A DNA stretch of 18,835 nucleotides, taken from assembly GCA_014846175.1 (NCBI GenBank), contig RKAV01000082.1, positions 1 through 18,835 on the forward strand, in the 5' to 3' direction. The DNA comes from a bacterium. GTDB taxonomy: Bacteria > Bacillota_I > Bacilli_A > RF39 > UBA660. The translations under genes and the position numbers were made by a program. The notes under the pieces are model-generated. The model searched no databases, had not been told where the DNA came from, and saw only the letters and a list, made by a program, of their open reading frames with translations. Below are positions 1 to 7,779 of the stretch, piece after piece (position 1 is the stretch's first letter; every line of letters begins with the position of its first letter).

Positions 1-166
1 TTTATAATTTATCATAAGAATATTCTAAGTACTTAAAAGATTCGCTTTTATACAGTAAAGCTTCAAACTTACAATATTAATAATATCCTTTATAGAATTA
101 TTATGAATAAAACTAAGTTTTTCAAAAAAAGTTATTACATAACTGTATGATTTTTTCTACTTGTAA

Positions 167-221
167 AATATTGGAGAAAACAAAAACCAATATTGATAAA
201 AACTAAAAAATTTGATATTCT
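167..221 (+). promoter_or_regulatory. Candidate promoter and inverted-repeat operator of the T7SS operon
   Basis: A TTGATA box (193-198) and a TATTCT box (216-221) are separated by exactly 17 bases and sit just upstream of the essC ribosome binding site (AGGAGGG, 232-238). A perfect 8-bp inverted repeat, AATATTGG (167-174) and CCAATATT (187-194) with a 12-base spacer, overlaps the edge of the -35 box, which is where a repressor or activator dimer could sit. The -10 match is only 4/6 and the resulting leader would be short, so this is a candidate. The rest of 1-245 has no coding potential that I can see; both strands are dense in stop codons. Confidence 0.35.
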
Positions 222-245
222 TAAATAAGAATAGGAGGGTATTAA

Positions 246-3200
246 ATGTTAGTTTATGTACTAAATCAAGAAAAACTAATAAGTTTCACTTTACCTTCCA
301 CTGTATCTGGTAGTTATTGGGTTAAAGATAAAGACAAATATAATAATGAAATAAATCTAATAAATATAAGTGAAGATAATGGAAAGTGGAAAGCATATAG
401 TAATAAAAATGTAAGAATATTAGCTAATAAAGAAGTTTTAAGAGAAGTAGAGCTTAGTGAATACTTATTCTTAATACTCCAATTAAAAGATGAAGCAGGT
501 TACTATATTTTATATGTTTCACCAGTAAATGACCTTTCAATGAAATATCTTTCAATTGAAAGAGACTGTAAATTTACAGTAGGAAGTTCTACTGATAATG
601 CTATTAGTTGTAATAATCAATTAGTATCACCACATCATATTGAAATAACTTATCAAAATAGAACTTGGTTAGTAAAAGACTTAGATAGCCAGTATAAAGC
701 TTTTATAAATAATCAAGCTTTATATGGAATGAGAAGACTTAATCATGGTGATGTTATTTTTATAATGGGTCTTAAAATTATTGTACTTGGTAATATGTTA
801 GTATTTAATAATCCTTTAGACAGTGTAACTTATAATGAAAGTTTACCTGCTAAATATATAGAACGACAAATTAATGAGAAAGTAGTTACAACAGAAGAGG
901 AAGAAGAAATAACACTATATGACAAAAACGATTATTTTGTAAGGTCTCCTCGTTTTGTAGAAGTAGTAGAAAAAGAAGACTTTAAGCTTGATGCTCCTCC
1001 TAATAACAATGAACAAGAAGAAATGCCTTTTATTTTAACTATGGGACCAATGATAACAATGGCATCTACTTCCTTTGTTATGTTATTAGTTGCGTTTATG
1101 TCTATGCAAAATGGTACAGGAAATATGATGAGTGTAATGCCAACAATAGCAATTTCTATTTCAATGATGGCAGGAACTCTTCTTTGGCCAACTATAAATA
1201 GACGTTATACTAAGAAAATGCAAGAAAAGAAAAAAGCTAAATTAGAGAAAAAATATAATGAATATTTGGTAAAAAAAGAACAAGAATTATTAAACATATC
1301 TACTAAACAAAAACAAATATTATTATCAAACAATATCAGCCCTAGTGAATGTTATCAAATGATAATTAATAAAAGTAGAACATTATGGGGAAGAGAACTA
1401 CATCAAAATGATTTTCTTTCTATGCGACTTGGACTAGGAAGAACAACTTTATCTATTAACTTTACTTATCCAACAGAACATTTTACAGTTGATGATAATA
1501 ATCTTGAAGAAAAGATGATGATTATAACTGAAAAATATAAGTATATAGATGGAGCACCAGTAGTAGAAAATTTTGTTACTAAAAATATAATGGCTATTTG
1601 TGGAAGATATGAATACATAAAACCTTATACAGATTTATTACTACTACAAATGGTAGCACTTCATAGTTATTATGATTTAAAAATAGTTATTTTAACCAAT
1701 GAAGCAAATCTAGAATATTGGGAAAATATTAAAATGATGCCACATCTATTTAGTAATGACAAGGAAACAAGATTTTTTGCTAGTAACTTTGATGATGCTA
1801 AAGAAATAACGCAATACTTACAACGAATAATGACGTCAAGAATTACACAAACAGAGAAAATAAAACAAAATAGAGAGCAACTATATAAGAACTTTTCTAC
1901 CTATTATATGATAATAACTGACGATTACAAGATGGTTAAAAACTTTTCTTTAATTGATCAAATATTAGAAATGGATGGTAACTTAGGTTTTAGTTTATTA
2001 ATACTTCATCCGTCTATTGCCAATTTACCAACTGCTACTAAAGCTTTTATTGGCATAAATGATATGCAAAATGGAGGTATCTTTGAAAGTGAAATTCAAA
2101 AAGATTCTCAAAGAACATTTACTATTGAACCAGTTGATAAATTAGATTTATCTTATTGTTCCTTAAGATTAATAAATATTCCTTTAGAAAGTAAAGATGA
2201 AGAATATAATTTACCAAAAACAGTAGGATTTTTAGAAATGTATAATGTAGGAAGAATTGAACAATTAAATCCTCTTGAAAGATGGAAAGTTAATAATCCT
2301 ATAAATAGCTTATCAGTACCAGTTGGTTTATCAACTGATGGTAATTTATTCAAACTTGATTTACATGAACGTGAAGAAGGTCCACATGGCTTGATTGCTG
2401 GTATGACTGGTTCTGGTAAATCAGAGTTTATAATTACTTATATTTTATCAATGGCTATCAATTTTCATCCTGATGAAGTTCAGTTTGTTTTAATTGATTA
2501 TAAAGGTGGAGGCTTAGTTGGTGCTTTTGAAAGTCAAGATAAAAAAGTGGTATTACCACACTTAGCAGGAACTATAACCAATCTAGAAACAGCAGATATT
2601 AATAGAGCACTATCATCAATAGAAAGTGAATTAAAAAGAAGACAAAAACTATTTAATGAAGCACGTGAGAAATTAGGAGAAGGAACAATCGATATTTATA
2701 AATATCAAAAATATTATCGTGAAGGACTGCTAGATAAAGCCGTTTCTCATCTATTTATCATCTCTGATGAGTTTGCTGAACTTAAAAGTCAACAACCAGA
2801 ATTTATGGATCAATTAATATCAACAGCTCGTATTGGACGTTCTTTAGGAGTTCACTTAATACTAGCTACCCAAAAACCTAGTGGTGTAGTAAATGACCAG
2901 ATTTGGTCTAACTCCAGATTTAAAGTTTGTTTAAAAGTTCAAGATGCTAATGATTCCAATGAAGTAATAAAAAGACCAGATGCAGCAATGATAAAAGAGG
3001 TTGGTAGATTTTATTTACAAGTAGGTTATGATGAGTTATTTGCTCAAGGACAAGCAGCTTGGGCAGGAGCTCCTTATGTTCCACTTGATAAAGTATATCA
3101 TCAAAAAGATGATTCTATAGAATTCATTGATGAAACAGGAAAGAGTATAAAAAGTATTGATACTCCAAAAGTAAATATAAAAGTGGAAGGAGAACAATTG

Positions 3201-4805
3201 CCTAGTATTGTTAAATATCTTTCCGCACTTGCTAAAAAGAATAGTATCACTGTTAAACAATTATGGTTACCAAAACTTGCTAGTAGTATCTACTTAGATA
3301 ATCTAAAAAGTAAATATAACTTTGTAAGAAAACCATTTGATGTTTCTTTAGTTATTGGTGAATATGATGACCCAGCTAATCAAAAACAAGGACTTTTATC
3401 TATTGATTTAGGACAAGAAGGTAATGTTGTAATTTACAGTATGACGGAAAAGAATACTATTACCAATACAATTTTGTATTCCTTAATAACTACTTATACT
3501 ACGGAAGAAGTTAACATTTATGCGTTAGATTTTGATAATGAAACCTTAAAAATATATGAAAATGCTCCGCAAGTTGGTGATATAATATTTGCTAATGAGG
3601 AAGAAAAAGTAGATAAGTTACTTAAACTTTTAATGCTAGAAATAGAAAAGAGAAAGAAATTATTCCAAGACTTTAATGGTAGTTACAATTTCTATTGTTC
3701 TCATTCAGGAAAGACTTTACCAGCTATCGTCTTTATGATATCTGGATATGAGAACTTTAAAGAAAGTTTTGAAGATTTTGAACAAGATGTTGCTAAGATA
3801 ACAAGAGATGGGGCAAAGTATGGAATATATTCAGTTGTAACAGCTATTAGTGATAGAGCTTTAAGACTTAGTATGCGTTCTAATTTCCCAACTATTATTC
3901 CTTTAAAATTATCAGCACCAATCGAGTATAATATGTTACTTGGTAAGAAAGCACCGTTAATAGCAGATATAACTAATCGTGGTGTTATTTTGCTAGATGA
4001 TGTTCCTTATGAATTTCAAACTGCTTCTGTTTGTGAAAATGATAAATTAAATGACTATGTTAAACAAGTTATTTCAGCATTAAATGAACAAATTAAAACA
4101 AGAGCTACTCGAGTACCAGTATTACCAGAAAAAGTAACGCTAAGTGATGTTAGACAAGCTCTTCAAGATTTAACTACTATACCTGTTGGTATTGAAAAGG
4201 AAACGCTTGATATTGCAACTTACAACTTTAAGAAAAATCTTATCAGCTTGATTAACTCTGAAGATATAACAGCACTTGCTAAATTAACTAGTTTAATAAT
4301 TAAAGAGACAACAAGTCTAGTTAATGTAGAAACTATGGTTCTTGACTTAAAAGATTTTTATGATGAAAATACTTTTGAAAATGTTATCTATCATAACTTA
4401 GCAGTTGATTCTTTCAAGTTTCTTAATGATGAAGTCTTTAGAGAAGATAGAACTAACAATTTAATAGTATTTATTACTGGGGTTGAAAAACTAATTGGTA
4501 GTTTAGATCCTACTACTAAAAATAGTTTAATAACAATTTTTACTAAGATGAGTGAATTAAAAAATGTATCTATCGTATTTGTCGGTCGAGTAGTAGATAT
4601 AAAAACATTTGCTTATGAAACTTGGTTTAAGCAATTTGTATCAAGTGACGGTGGAATATATGTAGGAAGAGGAATTAATAATAATACTCTTTATAGTATT
4701 TCAACTTCATTTAGAATATTAAATGAACAAATACCACCTAACTTTGGTTATGTTGTTGATAATGGTATAGCAACTAGAATTAAAGTATTAGAAGGTGACG
4801 AATAA
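246..4805 (+). CDS. essC: EssC-type T7SSb secretion ATPase (FtsK/SpoIIIE family)
   Basis: This is the membrane-anchored motor and substrate receptor of type VIIb secretion. The 1519 residues are close to the usual EssC/YukBA length. A forkhead-associated region occupies roughly residues 103-192 (VGSS near its start, then SPHH and LNHGD), with an earlier FHA-like stretch before it. Two hydrophobic segments lie around residues 262-315. The first FtsK/SpoIIIE domain has an intact Walker A, GMTGSGKS (719-726), and Walker B, LFIISDE, with D841/E842. The second domain has SMTEKNT (about 1065) where a P-loop is expected, and the third has INSEDIT in the equivalent place, so both look unable to bind ATP in the usual way. 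The start is an ATG with AGGAGGG eight bases upstream. The stop overlaps the next start (TAATG), implying translational coupling. The family assignment is certain; loss of nucleotide binding in domains 2 and 3 is inferred from the motifs. Confidence 0.96.
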   Translation: MLVYVLNQEKLISFTLPSTVSGSYWVKDKDKYNNEINLINISEDNGKWKAYSNKNVRILANKEVLREVELSEYLFLILQLKDEAGYYILYVSPVNDLSMKYLSIERDCKFTVGSSTDNAISCNNQLVSPHHIEITYQNRTWLVKDLDSQYKAFINNQALYGMRRLNHGDVIFIMGLKIIVLGNMLVFNNPLDSVTYNESLPAKYIERQINEKVVTTEEEEEITLYDKNDYFVRSPRFVEVVEKEDFKLDAPPNNNEQEEMPFILTMGPMITMASTSFVMLLVAFMSMQNGTGNMMSVMPTIAISISMMAGTLLWPTINRRYTKKMQEKKKAKLEKKYNEYLVKKEQELLNISTKQKQILLSNNISPSECYQMIINKSRTLWGRELHQNDFLSMRLGLGRTTLSINFTYPTEHFTVDDNNLEEKMMIITEKYKYIDGAPVVENFVTKNIMAICGRYEYIKPYTDLLLLQMVALHSYYDLKIVILTNEANLEYWENIKMMPHLFSNDKETRFFASNFDDAKEITQYLQRIMTSRITQTEKIKQNREQLYKNFSTYYMIITDDYKMVKNFSLIDQILEMDGNLGFSLLILHPSIANLPTATKAFIGINDMQNGGIFESEIQKDSQRTFTIEPVDKLDLSYCSLRLINIPLESKDEEYNLPKTVGFLEMYNVGRIEQLNPLERWKVNNPINSLSVPVGLSTDGNLFKLDLHEREEGPHGLIAGMTGSGKSEFIITYILSMAINFHPDEVQFVLIDYKGGGLVGAFESQDKKVVLPHLAGTITNLETADINRALSSIESELKRRQKLFNEAREKLGEGTIDIYKYQKYYREGLLDKAVSHLFIISDEFAELKSQQPEFMDQLISTARIGRSLGVHLILATQKPSGVVNDQIWSNSRFKVCLKVQDANDSNEVIKRPDAAMIKEVGRFYLQVGYDELFAQGQAAWAGAPYVPLDKVYHQKDDSIEFIDETGKSIKSIDTPKVNIKVEGEQLPSIVKYLSALAKKNSITVKQLWLPKLASSIYLDNLKSKYNFVRKPFDVSLVIGEYDDPANQKQGLLSIDLGQEGNVVIYSMTEKNTITNTILYSLITTYTTEEVNIYALDFDNETLKIYENAPQVGDIIFANEEEKVDKLLKLLMLEIEKRKKLFQDFNGSYNFYCSHSGKTLPAIVFMISGYENFKESFEDFEQDVAKITRDGAKYGIYSVVTAISDRALRLSMRSNFPTIIPLKLSAPIEYNMLLGKKAPLIADITNRGVILLDDVPYEFQTASVCENDKLNDYVKQVISALNEQIKTRATRVPVLPEKVTLSDVRQALQDLTTIPVGIEKETLDIATYNFKKNLISLINSEDITALAKLTSLIIKETTSLVNVETMVLDLKDFYDENTFENVIYHNLAVDSFKFLNDEVFREDRTNNLIVFITGVEKLIGSLDPTTKNSLITIFTKMSELKNVSIVFVGRVVDIKTFAYETWFKQFVSSDGGIYVGRGINNNTLYSISTSFRILNEQIPPNFGYVVDNGIATRIKVLEGDE

Positions 4806-5059
4806 TGGAAGATAAAGTTTTAGTAACAATAATAGTACCATTAATTGAAAAGAAGTATGAAGTATTTCTTCCTGTTAATAAAAAAATAGGAGAAATATCT
4901 TCTTTACTTGCTAAAGGTTTAGTTGATGTATCTAATGGTTATTATATAGTGACAAATAAAGAAAAATTTTATAATAGAATAACTGGTAAAGAATATAATA
5001 ATAATGTTATTTTACAAAAAACTGATATAAGATATGGTACACAATTAGTATTTATGTAA
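4805..5059 (+). CDS. esaB: EsaB/YukD ubiquitin-like T7SS accessory protein
   Basis: This small cytoplasmic protein of 84 residues has the ubiquitin-like beta-grasp pattern of the YukD/EsaB family. It opens with an alternating beta hairpin (residues 4-22), then a helix with EISSLLAKGL, and ends in a short strand, GTQLVFM. The length matches the family (about 80 residues). In known T7SSb systems it is needed for secretion or for regulation of the locus. Its ATG overlaps the essC stop by one base, so the two are probably translated together and in stoichiometric linkage. No signal peptide or membrane segment is present. The identification rests on size, the secondary-structure pattern and position next to essC. 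Confidence 0.85.
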   Translation: MEDKVLVTIIVPLIEKKYEVFLPVNKKIGEISSLLAKGLVDVSNGYYIVTNKEKFYNRITGKEYNNNVILQKTDIRYGTQLVFM

Positions 5060-5131
5060 AAAAATGTCTACATAGTTGCTTAGCAAAAAAAAGTATGATA
5101 AAGTTTAATTATAGAAAGGTAGGAGAAAATT

Positions 5132-5416
5132 ATGGCATATAACGATTCTGTATATTTTCAACAGGAAAAAATTCAACAAGTTGTTTCACGTTTAACAGAA
5201 ACAAAGGATAGTATGATTAAAATTAAAAATGAATTGATTGAGTATAATAATCAACAATTAAAATCATATTGGTCTACAGCAGGTAGTATTTTAGCACAAT
5301 CAAGATTAGAGTCATTTATCAATAATGACGTACAAGGATTCATTGATTATATTAATGCAAGAATTGAAGAACTAGATTCATCAATTTCTTATGTAAATCA
5401 AATGGATGAAGCTTAA
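5132..5416 (+). CDS. WXG100-family secreted protein (EsxA-like)
   Basis: A 94-residue, all-helical protein with the helix-turn-helix hairpin of WXG100/ESAT-6 proteins, which are exported by EssC as dimers. Helix 1 covers about residues 8-42 and helix 2 about 53-90. The turn carries W47-S-T-A-G51, so the tryptophan and glycine are three residues apart rather than one (W-x3-G instead of W-x-G). The tail contains Y87 with D92/E93 close to, but not exactly at, the YxxxD/E spacing. There is no signal peptide, as expected. The ATG is preceded by GTAGGAG. It follows esaB after a 72-base gap and leads a run of small secretion-related genes. It is the best EsxA candidate here. Confidence 0.85.
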   Translation: MAYNDSVYFQQEKIQQVVSRLTETKDSMIKIKNELIEYNNQQLKSYWSTAGSILAQSRLESFINNDVQGFIDYINARIEELDSSISYVNQMDEA

Positions 5417-5430
5417 GAGGAGGAAATAAT

Positions 5431-5739
5431 ATGGATAGAAAAGAAGCATCAGTTACTGCTATATTAGAAGGTGTTGATTACTTAAAAACACAATTTAATA
5501 ATCACATGACTGACGAAACAAATCAAGTAAATGAAGCTTATGACAGTTTAAGAGCTGGCGGTTTGACAAGTCAAAGAATTGATGAAATTTTTGGAGAAAT
5601 TAAAACAAGAATTAACAATTTAAAACAAGAATTTGATACAGTAGAAACAAACATTAGAAATGACTTAACAACTTCTGCTGAAACAATTGATACAGCTGAT
5701 AAGAATATTCTTGATACTTTAAATCAGGGTAATCAATAA
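5431..5739 (+). CDS. Small helical T7SS-locus protein, WXG100-like or partner protein
   Basis: A 102-residue protein predicted to be two long polar helices (about residues 3-40 and 46-98) joined by a glycine-containing turn, RAGGL (41-45). It has no tryptophan, so it lacks the WXG motif. It is rich in D, E, N, T and K, with no membrane segment or signal peptide. The fold, size and position between two WXG100-like genes suggest it dimerises with one of them or serves as a targeting partner for the larger substrates, like the small helical Lap proteins encoded with LXG effectors elsewhere. That role is inference; I do not recognise a named family. It starts at ATG after GAGGAGG, 14 bases after the preceding stop, and is followed directly by a terminator. 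Confidence 0.7.
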   Translation: MDRKEASVTAILEGVDYLKTQFNNHMTDETNQVNEAYDSLRAGGLTSQRIDEIFGEIKTRINNLKQEFDTVETNIRNDLTTSAETIDTADKNILDTLNQGNQ

Positions 5740-5744
5740 TTTAT

Positions 5745-5769
5745 AGCAATACGTTTGTATTGCTTTTTT
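5745..5769 (+). terminator. Intrinsic terminator inside the T7SS operon
   Basis: AGCAATAC (5745-5752) pairs perfectly with GTATTGCT (5757-5764) across a GTTT loop and is followed by a run of T to 5769. It lies six bases after the stop of the 102-residue gene and before the next small gene. It may end most transcripts, making the upstream small proteins more abundant than the genes downstream. Confidence 0.8.
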
Positions 5770-5791
5770 AGAATAGATAGGAGGAATAAAG

Positions 5792-6082
5792 ATGGTTTCA
5801 GAAGCACAAGTAGAAGAAGCAAGAAAGACATTTGAAGATGCAAAAACAGAATTACCTGCAACAGGTGAATTTAATGCAGTAATTACTTCATTAAAGGAAG
5901 TAATAAATATTCTTTCAGATGTATGGCAAACAGATGGAGGAACAAGAGAAATATCAAAAATAACTTCTATAGCTAGTGAATTAGATAGCTATTCTAGTAT
6001 TGAGTCTGAATTAGGTAATCTAAAAACTGCAACGGTGTCAATAAGTAAAGGTTATCATAAAGATTATTTAGGAATGGATTAA
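5792..6082 (+). CDS. WXG100-like small secreted protein with C-terminal YxxxD
   Basis: A 96-residue helical hairpin protein. The turn between the helices contains W45-Q-T-D-G49-G50, again W-x3-G as in the 94-residue protein at 5132. It ends in Y92-L-G-M-D96, an exact match to the YxxxD/E export signal described for type VII substrates, placed at the extreme C-terminus. No signal peptide or membrane segment is seen. The start ATG follows a strong AGGAGG. The gene ends 10 bases before the first large paralog, so it is likely co-transcribed and co-translated with it and may be its secretion partner; the partnership is inference. The WXG100-like assignment rests on length, helical pattern, turn motif and locus. 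Confidence 0.75.
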   Translation: MVSEAQVEEARKTFEDAKTELPATGEFNAVITSLKEVINILSDVWQTDGGTREISKITSIASELDSYSSIESELGNLKTATVSISKGYHKDYLGMD

Positions 6083-6092
6083 AGGTGACATT

Positions 6093-6749
6093 ATGGCAAA
6101 AGTAAGTACAGATGGGATGAGAGGAACAGCTAGTGAAATAAAAAGTTTAATTGATATTCTAAAAAATAGGGCTACAAGTACTGGTATGGGAGCTGAAAGA
6201 ATGAGTCAAGCAGCTAGCATTCTTACTGGTTATAATGGACAAATAGTACAAGGAACAGTTGTTAATACTAATCAGTTTGATGGAAAACACGTTAGTCATT
6301 ATAAAGAATATCAAACTTGGATAATTAATACAAATGGGGTAGAAGAATTAGCTAGTTCAGTTGCAAAAAAAGCTGAAGCGTTAGAAGCTATTGCTTCTAA
6401 AATTAGTGGTGAAGCAGATGTGATAAATTCTATTTCAGAACAAATAGAAGGATATATAACTACTATTCAAAGTACAATAGGAGATAATATTTCTGCAACT
6501 GCAATAACTACTGCTTTTAAAGCTTTAGGTCAAAATGGAGTTACTAAGGCAAATTTAGCAGTGAGTGGAGATTTAATTAATAATAGAGATTTCCTTGATT
6601 TTGATCAAATAAAGACTGATCCTAACTTGCAAGGTGGAGTATTAACATTTGAAAAGCAGGATGATGGTACTTATAAAGTACTTAAAAATGGTGGGGGAAC
6701 AGGATATTATACAACTGGGTTAGCAGCAGCATTTTATATGAAAACTTTA
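6093..6749 (+). repeat. Long direct repeat, copy 1 (5' half of paralog A)
   Basis: This 657-bp segment matches 7123-7779 with about 38 mismatches by hand count (about 94% identity) and no gaps; similarity ends abruptly after the codon for residue 219. It is a recent tandem duplication or a pair kept similar by gene conversion. Confidence 0.9.
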
Positions 6750-7097
6750 GTACGTGCCAATAATCAAATTTCACAGCAAAAAACAGGAATAAGTGTTAAA
6801 GATACAATACCAGAACAAAAATCAGTTAATAGTGAAAATTATAAAAATCATAAAATAGAAAATTTGCAATCTGATTTTGAAAGCATTAAAGATATGAAAT
6901 ATTTTGTAGAAAACAGGCAAGATATAGTTATTCCAAAAGGTAAGCATCTTTATATAGATGGTCAAAAAACAATAGGTACAGATTACACATTTAGATATAA
7001 TGAAGATACGGGAAAGTATCATATTGTTATGTCAAATGGAAATTTTTCAAACACTTCATATACTTTATATGAAATGTCAAAAGCAGAAATTAAATAA
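6093..7097 (+). CDS. Putative T7SS substrate, paralog A (shared N-terminus, unique C-terminus)
   Basis: I do not recognise a named family. Residues 1-219 are nearly identical to the next gene (nine amino-acid differences by hand count). The first ~135 residues look helical (for example SSVAKKAEALEAIASKISGEAD) and could be the secretion module. Residues about 155-219 are a short mixed region with the motif DDGTYKVLKNGGGTGYY. After residue 219 the sequence is unrelated to paralog B: a polar linker, then a strand-rich tail (about 270-330) with several Tyr/Gly positions. There is no signal peptide, no membrane segment, no LxG motif and no catalytic motif that I can name. Position directly after WXG100-like genes suggests a type VII substrate; this is inference. 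Its ATG is preceded by AAAGGTGA. Confidence 0.7.
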   Translation: MAKVSTDGMRGTASEIKSLIDILKNRATSTGMGAERMSQAASILTGYNGQIVQGTVVNTNQFDGKHVSHYKEYQTWIINTNGVEELASSVAKKAEALEAIASKISGEADVINSISEQIEGYITTIQSTIGDNISATAITTAFKALGQNGVTKANLAVSGDLINNRDFLDFDQIKTDPNLQGGVLTFEKQDDGTYKVLKNGGGTGYYTTGLAAAFYMKTLVRANNQISQQKTGISVKDTIPEQKSVNSENYKNHKIENLQSDFESIKDMKYFVENRQDIVIPKGKHLYIDGQKTIGTDYTFRYNEDTGKYHIVMSNGNFSNTSYTLYEMSKAEIK

Positions 7098-7122
7098 TTT
7101 TATTGTAAAGGAGGTTTAAAAT

Positions 7123-7779
7123 ATGGCAAAAGTAAGTACAGATGGGATGAGAGGAACAGCTGGTGAAATAAAAAGTTTAATTGATATTCTAAAAAATAGG
7201 GCTACAAGTACTGCTATGGGAGCAGAAAGAATGAGTCAAGCTGCTAGTATTCTTACTGGTTATAATGGACAAATAGTACAAGGAACAGTTGTTAATACTA
7301 ATCAGTTTGATGGAAAGCACGTTAGTCATTATAAAGAATATCAAACATGGATAATTAATACAAATGGGGTAGAAGAATTAGCTAGTTCAGTTGCCAAAAA
7401 AGCTGAAGCGTTAGGAACTATTGCTTCTAAAATTAGTGGCGAAGCAGATGTAATAAATTCTATTTCAGAACAAATAGAGGGATATATAGCTACTATTCAA
7501 AGCACAATAGGAGATAATGTTTCCGCAACAGCGGCAGCTACTGCATTTAAGGCTTTAGGACAAAACGGAGTTACTAAGGCAAATTTAGCAGTGAGTGGCG
7601 ATTTAATTAATAATAGAGATTTCCTTGACTTTAATCAAATAAAGACTGATCCTAACTTACAAGGAGGAGTATTAACTTTTGAAAAGCAAGACGATGGTAC
7701 TTATAAAGTACTTAAAAATGGTGGAGGAACAGGATATTATACGACTGGATTAGCAGCAGCATTTTATATGAAAACTTTG
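7123..7779 (+). repeat. Long direct repeat, copy 2 (5' half of paralog B)
   Basis: Second copy of the 657-bp segment at 6093-6749. The boundary is sharp at the 3' side, where the two genes switch to unrelated sequence, and lies at the start codon on the 5' side apart from a shared purine-rich ribosome binding region. Confidence 0.9.

Noticed and set aside
17..26. Palindrome AGAATATTCT, also found at 12148-12157 before ftsY, as a shared operator
   Set aside because: A ten-base AT-rich palindrome is expected by chance in such DNA, and the first copy is far from any start codon.
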